Shown: positions 62,509-63,129 of the stretch, piece by piece | How the letters are laid out: each line of letters starts with the position of its first letter | Position numbering within the stretch: position 1 is the stretch's first letter | Position numbers and translations under genes: made by a program | Notes under the pieces: model-generated | What the model saw: only the letters and a program-made list of their open reading frames with translations | What the model was told of the DNA's origin: nothing | Database searches by the model: none | Source: JBEBGV01 sp040081265 | Lineage (GTDB): Bacteria; Acidobacteriota; Vicinamibacteria; Vicinamibacterales; UBA2999 | Reading direction: 5' to 3' | Assembly: GCA_040081265.1 (NCBI GenBank) | Contig: JBEBGV010000022.1 | Coordinates: 1 to 63,129, forward strand | DNA length: 63,129 nt

Positions 62509-63129
62509 AACTCGCCTTTGTCGTCCAGCGCTACGGAGACACCATCGCCGGGGGCTCCGAAGCGCATTGCCGGCTGCTCGCCGAACACCTCGCCGCTCGC
62601 CACGACATCACTGTTCTGACGACCTGCGCGACCGACTACGTGTCCTGGGCCAATGACAGCCCGGCGGGCGAGACCGTCGAGCGAGGTGTGCGGGTGATCC
62701 GGTTTCCAGTCGCGCGTCCTCGTGCATTGAAACGGTTCGCCGACCTCAGCGACCTCGTCTTCGCCGGCCACGCGTCGCGCGAGGACGAGACGGCGTGGTT
62801 CCGGGAGAATGGGCCTGACTGCCCCGCGCTGCTCGATCATCTCCGTGCACGCGGTCAGTCCTGGGACCTGGTGCTGTTCTGGACCTTCCGCTACGCCCCG
62901 TCCTACTTCGGGCTTCCGCTTGTCGCCGAGCGTGCGGTGCTCGTGCCAACGGCGGAAGAGGACGCCGCGAGCGAGCTCGCCGTGCTCGAAGACTTCTTCT
63001 CGCTGCCAGCGGGCTACCTGTTCCTGACGCCAGAGGAGAAGACGCTGGTCACCTCGCGTGCGGGTCGCCCCCCCGCACAGAGCGAAATCATCGGCATGGG
63101 CCTCGATCCCGTCAGGCCATCCCTATCCC
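62505..63129 (+). CDS. Family 4 glycosyltransferase, N-terminal part
   Basis: 208 complete codons before the right edge, from GTG 62505 (GTGA overlap). The N-terminus KLAFVVQRYGDTIAGGSEAH, then CRLLAEHLAARHDITVLTTC, is the GT-B nucleotide-sugar transferase start with the GGSE motif. Further on, VLFWTFRYAPSYFGLP and the AVLVPTAEED segment fit the acceptor domain end. The C-terminal donor domain is outside. Likely part of an extracellular or O-antigen polysaccharide cluster continuing to the right. Confidence 0.88.
   Translation, partial: MKLAFVVQRYGDTIAGGSEAHCRLLAEHLAARHDITVLTTCATDYVSWANDSPAGETVERGVRVIRFPVARPRALKRFADLSDLVFAGHASREDETAWFRENGPDCPALLDHLRARGQSWDLVLFWTFRYAPSYFGLPLVAERAVLVPTAEEDAASELAVLEDFFSLPAGYLFLTPEEKTLVTSRAGRPPAQSEIIGMGLDPVRPSLS

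Overview
The window looks like a contiguous piece of chromosome from a high-GC, Gram-negative, flagellated bacterium. Gene content and order (HspR-type heat-shock control, RNase J next to FtsK, many PD40/TolB-like and M28 secreted proteins, Tat/Sec and lipoprotein signals, abundant short intergenic palindromes) suggest Acidobacteriota, probably the Vicinamibacteria. That taxonomic call is an inference from style and content; there is no rRNA gene here. I see no tRNA, rRNA, transposase, integrase, phage gene or CRISPR array.

Layout. (1) 1-8489, minus strand: one compact flagellar basal-body/hook operon, flgB-flgC-fliE-fliF-fliG-fliH-fliI-fliJ-flgD-flgE and a gene cut by the left edge that may be fliK. 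It is preceded by a sigma-54-type promoter and a perfect palindrome. (2) 8842-11648: a lone receiver protein, an NtrC-type sigma-54 activator and a cytoplasmic histidine kinase, which plausibly drive that promoter. (3) 11773-19015: HDOD protein, class A penicillin-binding protein, PD40 protein, M28 peptidase, TerC and a small secreted protein. (4) 19046-25002: a heat-shock/proteostasis operon hspR-cbpA-clpB-ftsH with a promoter overlapped by an inverted repeat. (5) 25009-29227: an AsmA-like membrane protein, an HtrA-like protein lacking all three catalytic residues, a mini LuxR regulator, and a probable diadenylate cyclase whose start codon abuts an 81-bp hairpin element. (6) 29237-40283, minus strand: the oppABCDF peptide importer, and upstream of it ilvB-ilvN-ilvC-ilvD for branched-chain amino acids. 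(7) 40399-46798: lipoprotein, CDGSH and CoA-binding proteins, a membrane glycosyltransferase, a cupin, GlcD-like oxidase and an aminotransferase. (8) 46880-50636, minus: hypothetical-recG-rsmD-coaD. (9) 50735-59713, plus: lexA, DUF3467, nth, a small zincin, rsmA, rnjA, ftsK, and an AMIN/amidase_3 cell-wall hydrolase, a repair/RNA/cell-division block. (10) 59759-63129: small membrane protein, pepA, a PKD-like secreted protein and the start of a glycosyltransferase cluster.

Three genome-style features recur. First, a family of short GC-rich palindromes (core CGGGTC-n-GACCCG, often next to CTACG) lies between genes and in places forms the last codons of a gene (fliJ, oppF). Second, three intergenic tracts of tandem heptanucleotides ending in GTT. 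Third, three genes (oppD, nth and the 62044 gene) whose only reasonable start is CTG, two of them in a CTGA stop/start overlap with a good Shine-Dalgarno. Start codons given below were chosen from family N-termini and ribosome-binding sites and differ in several places from the longest open frame.
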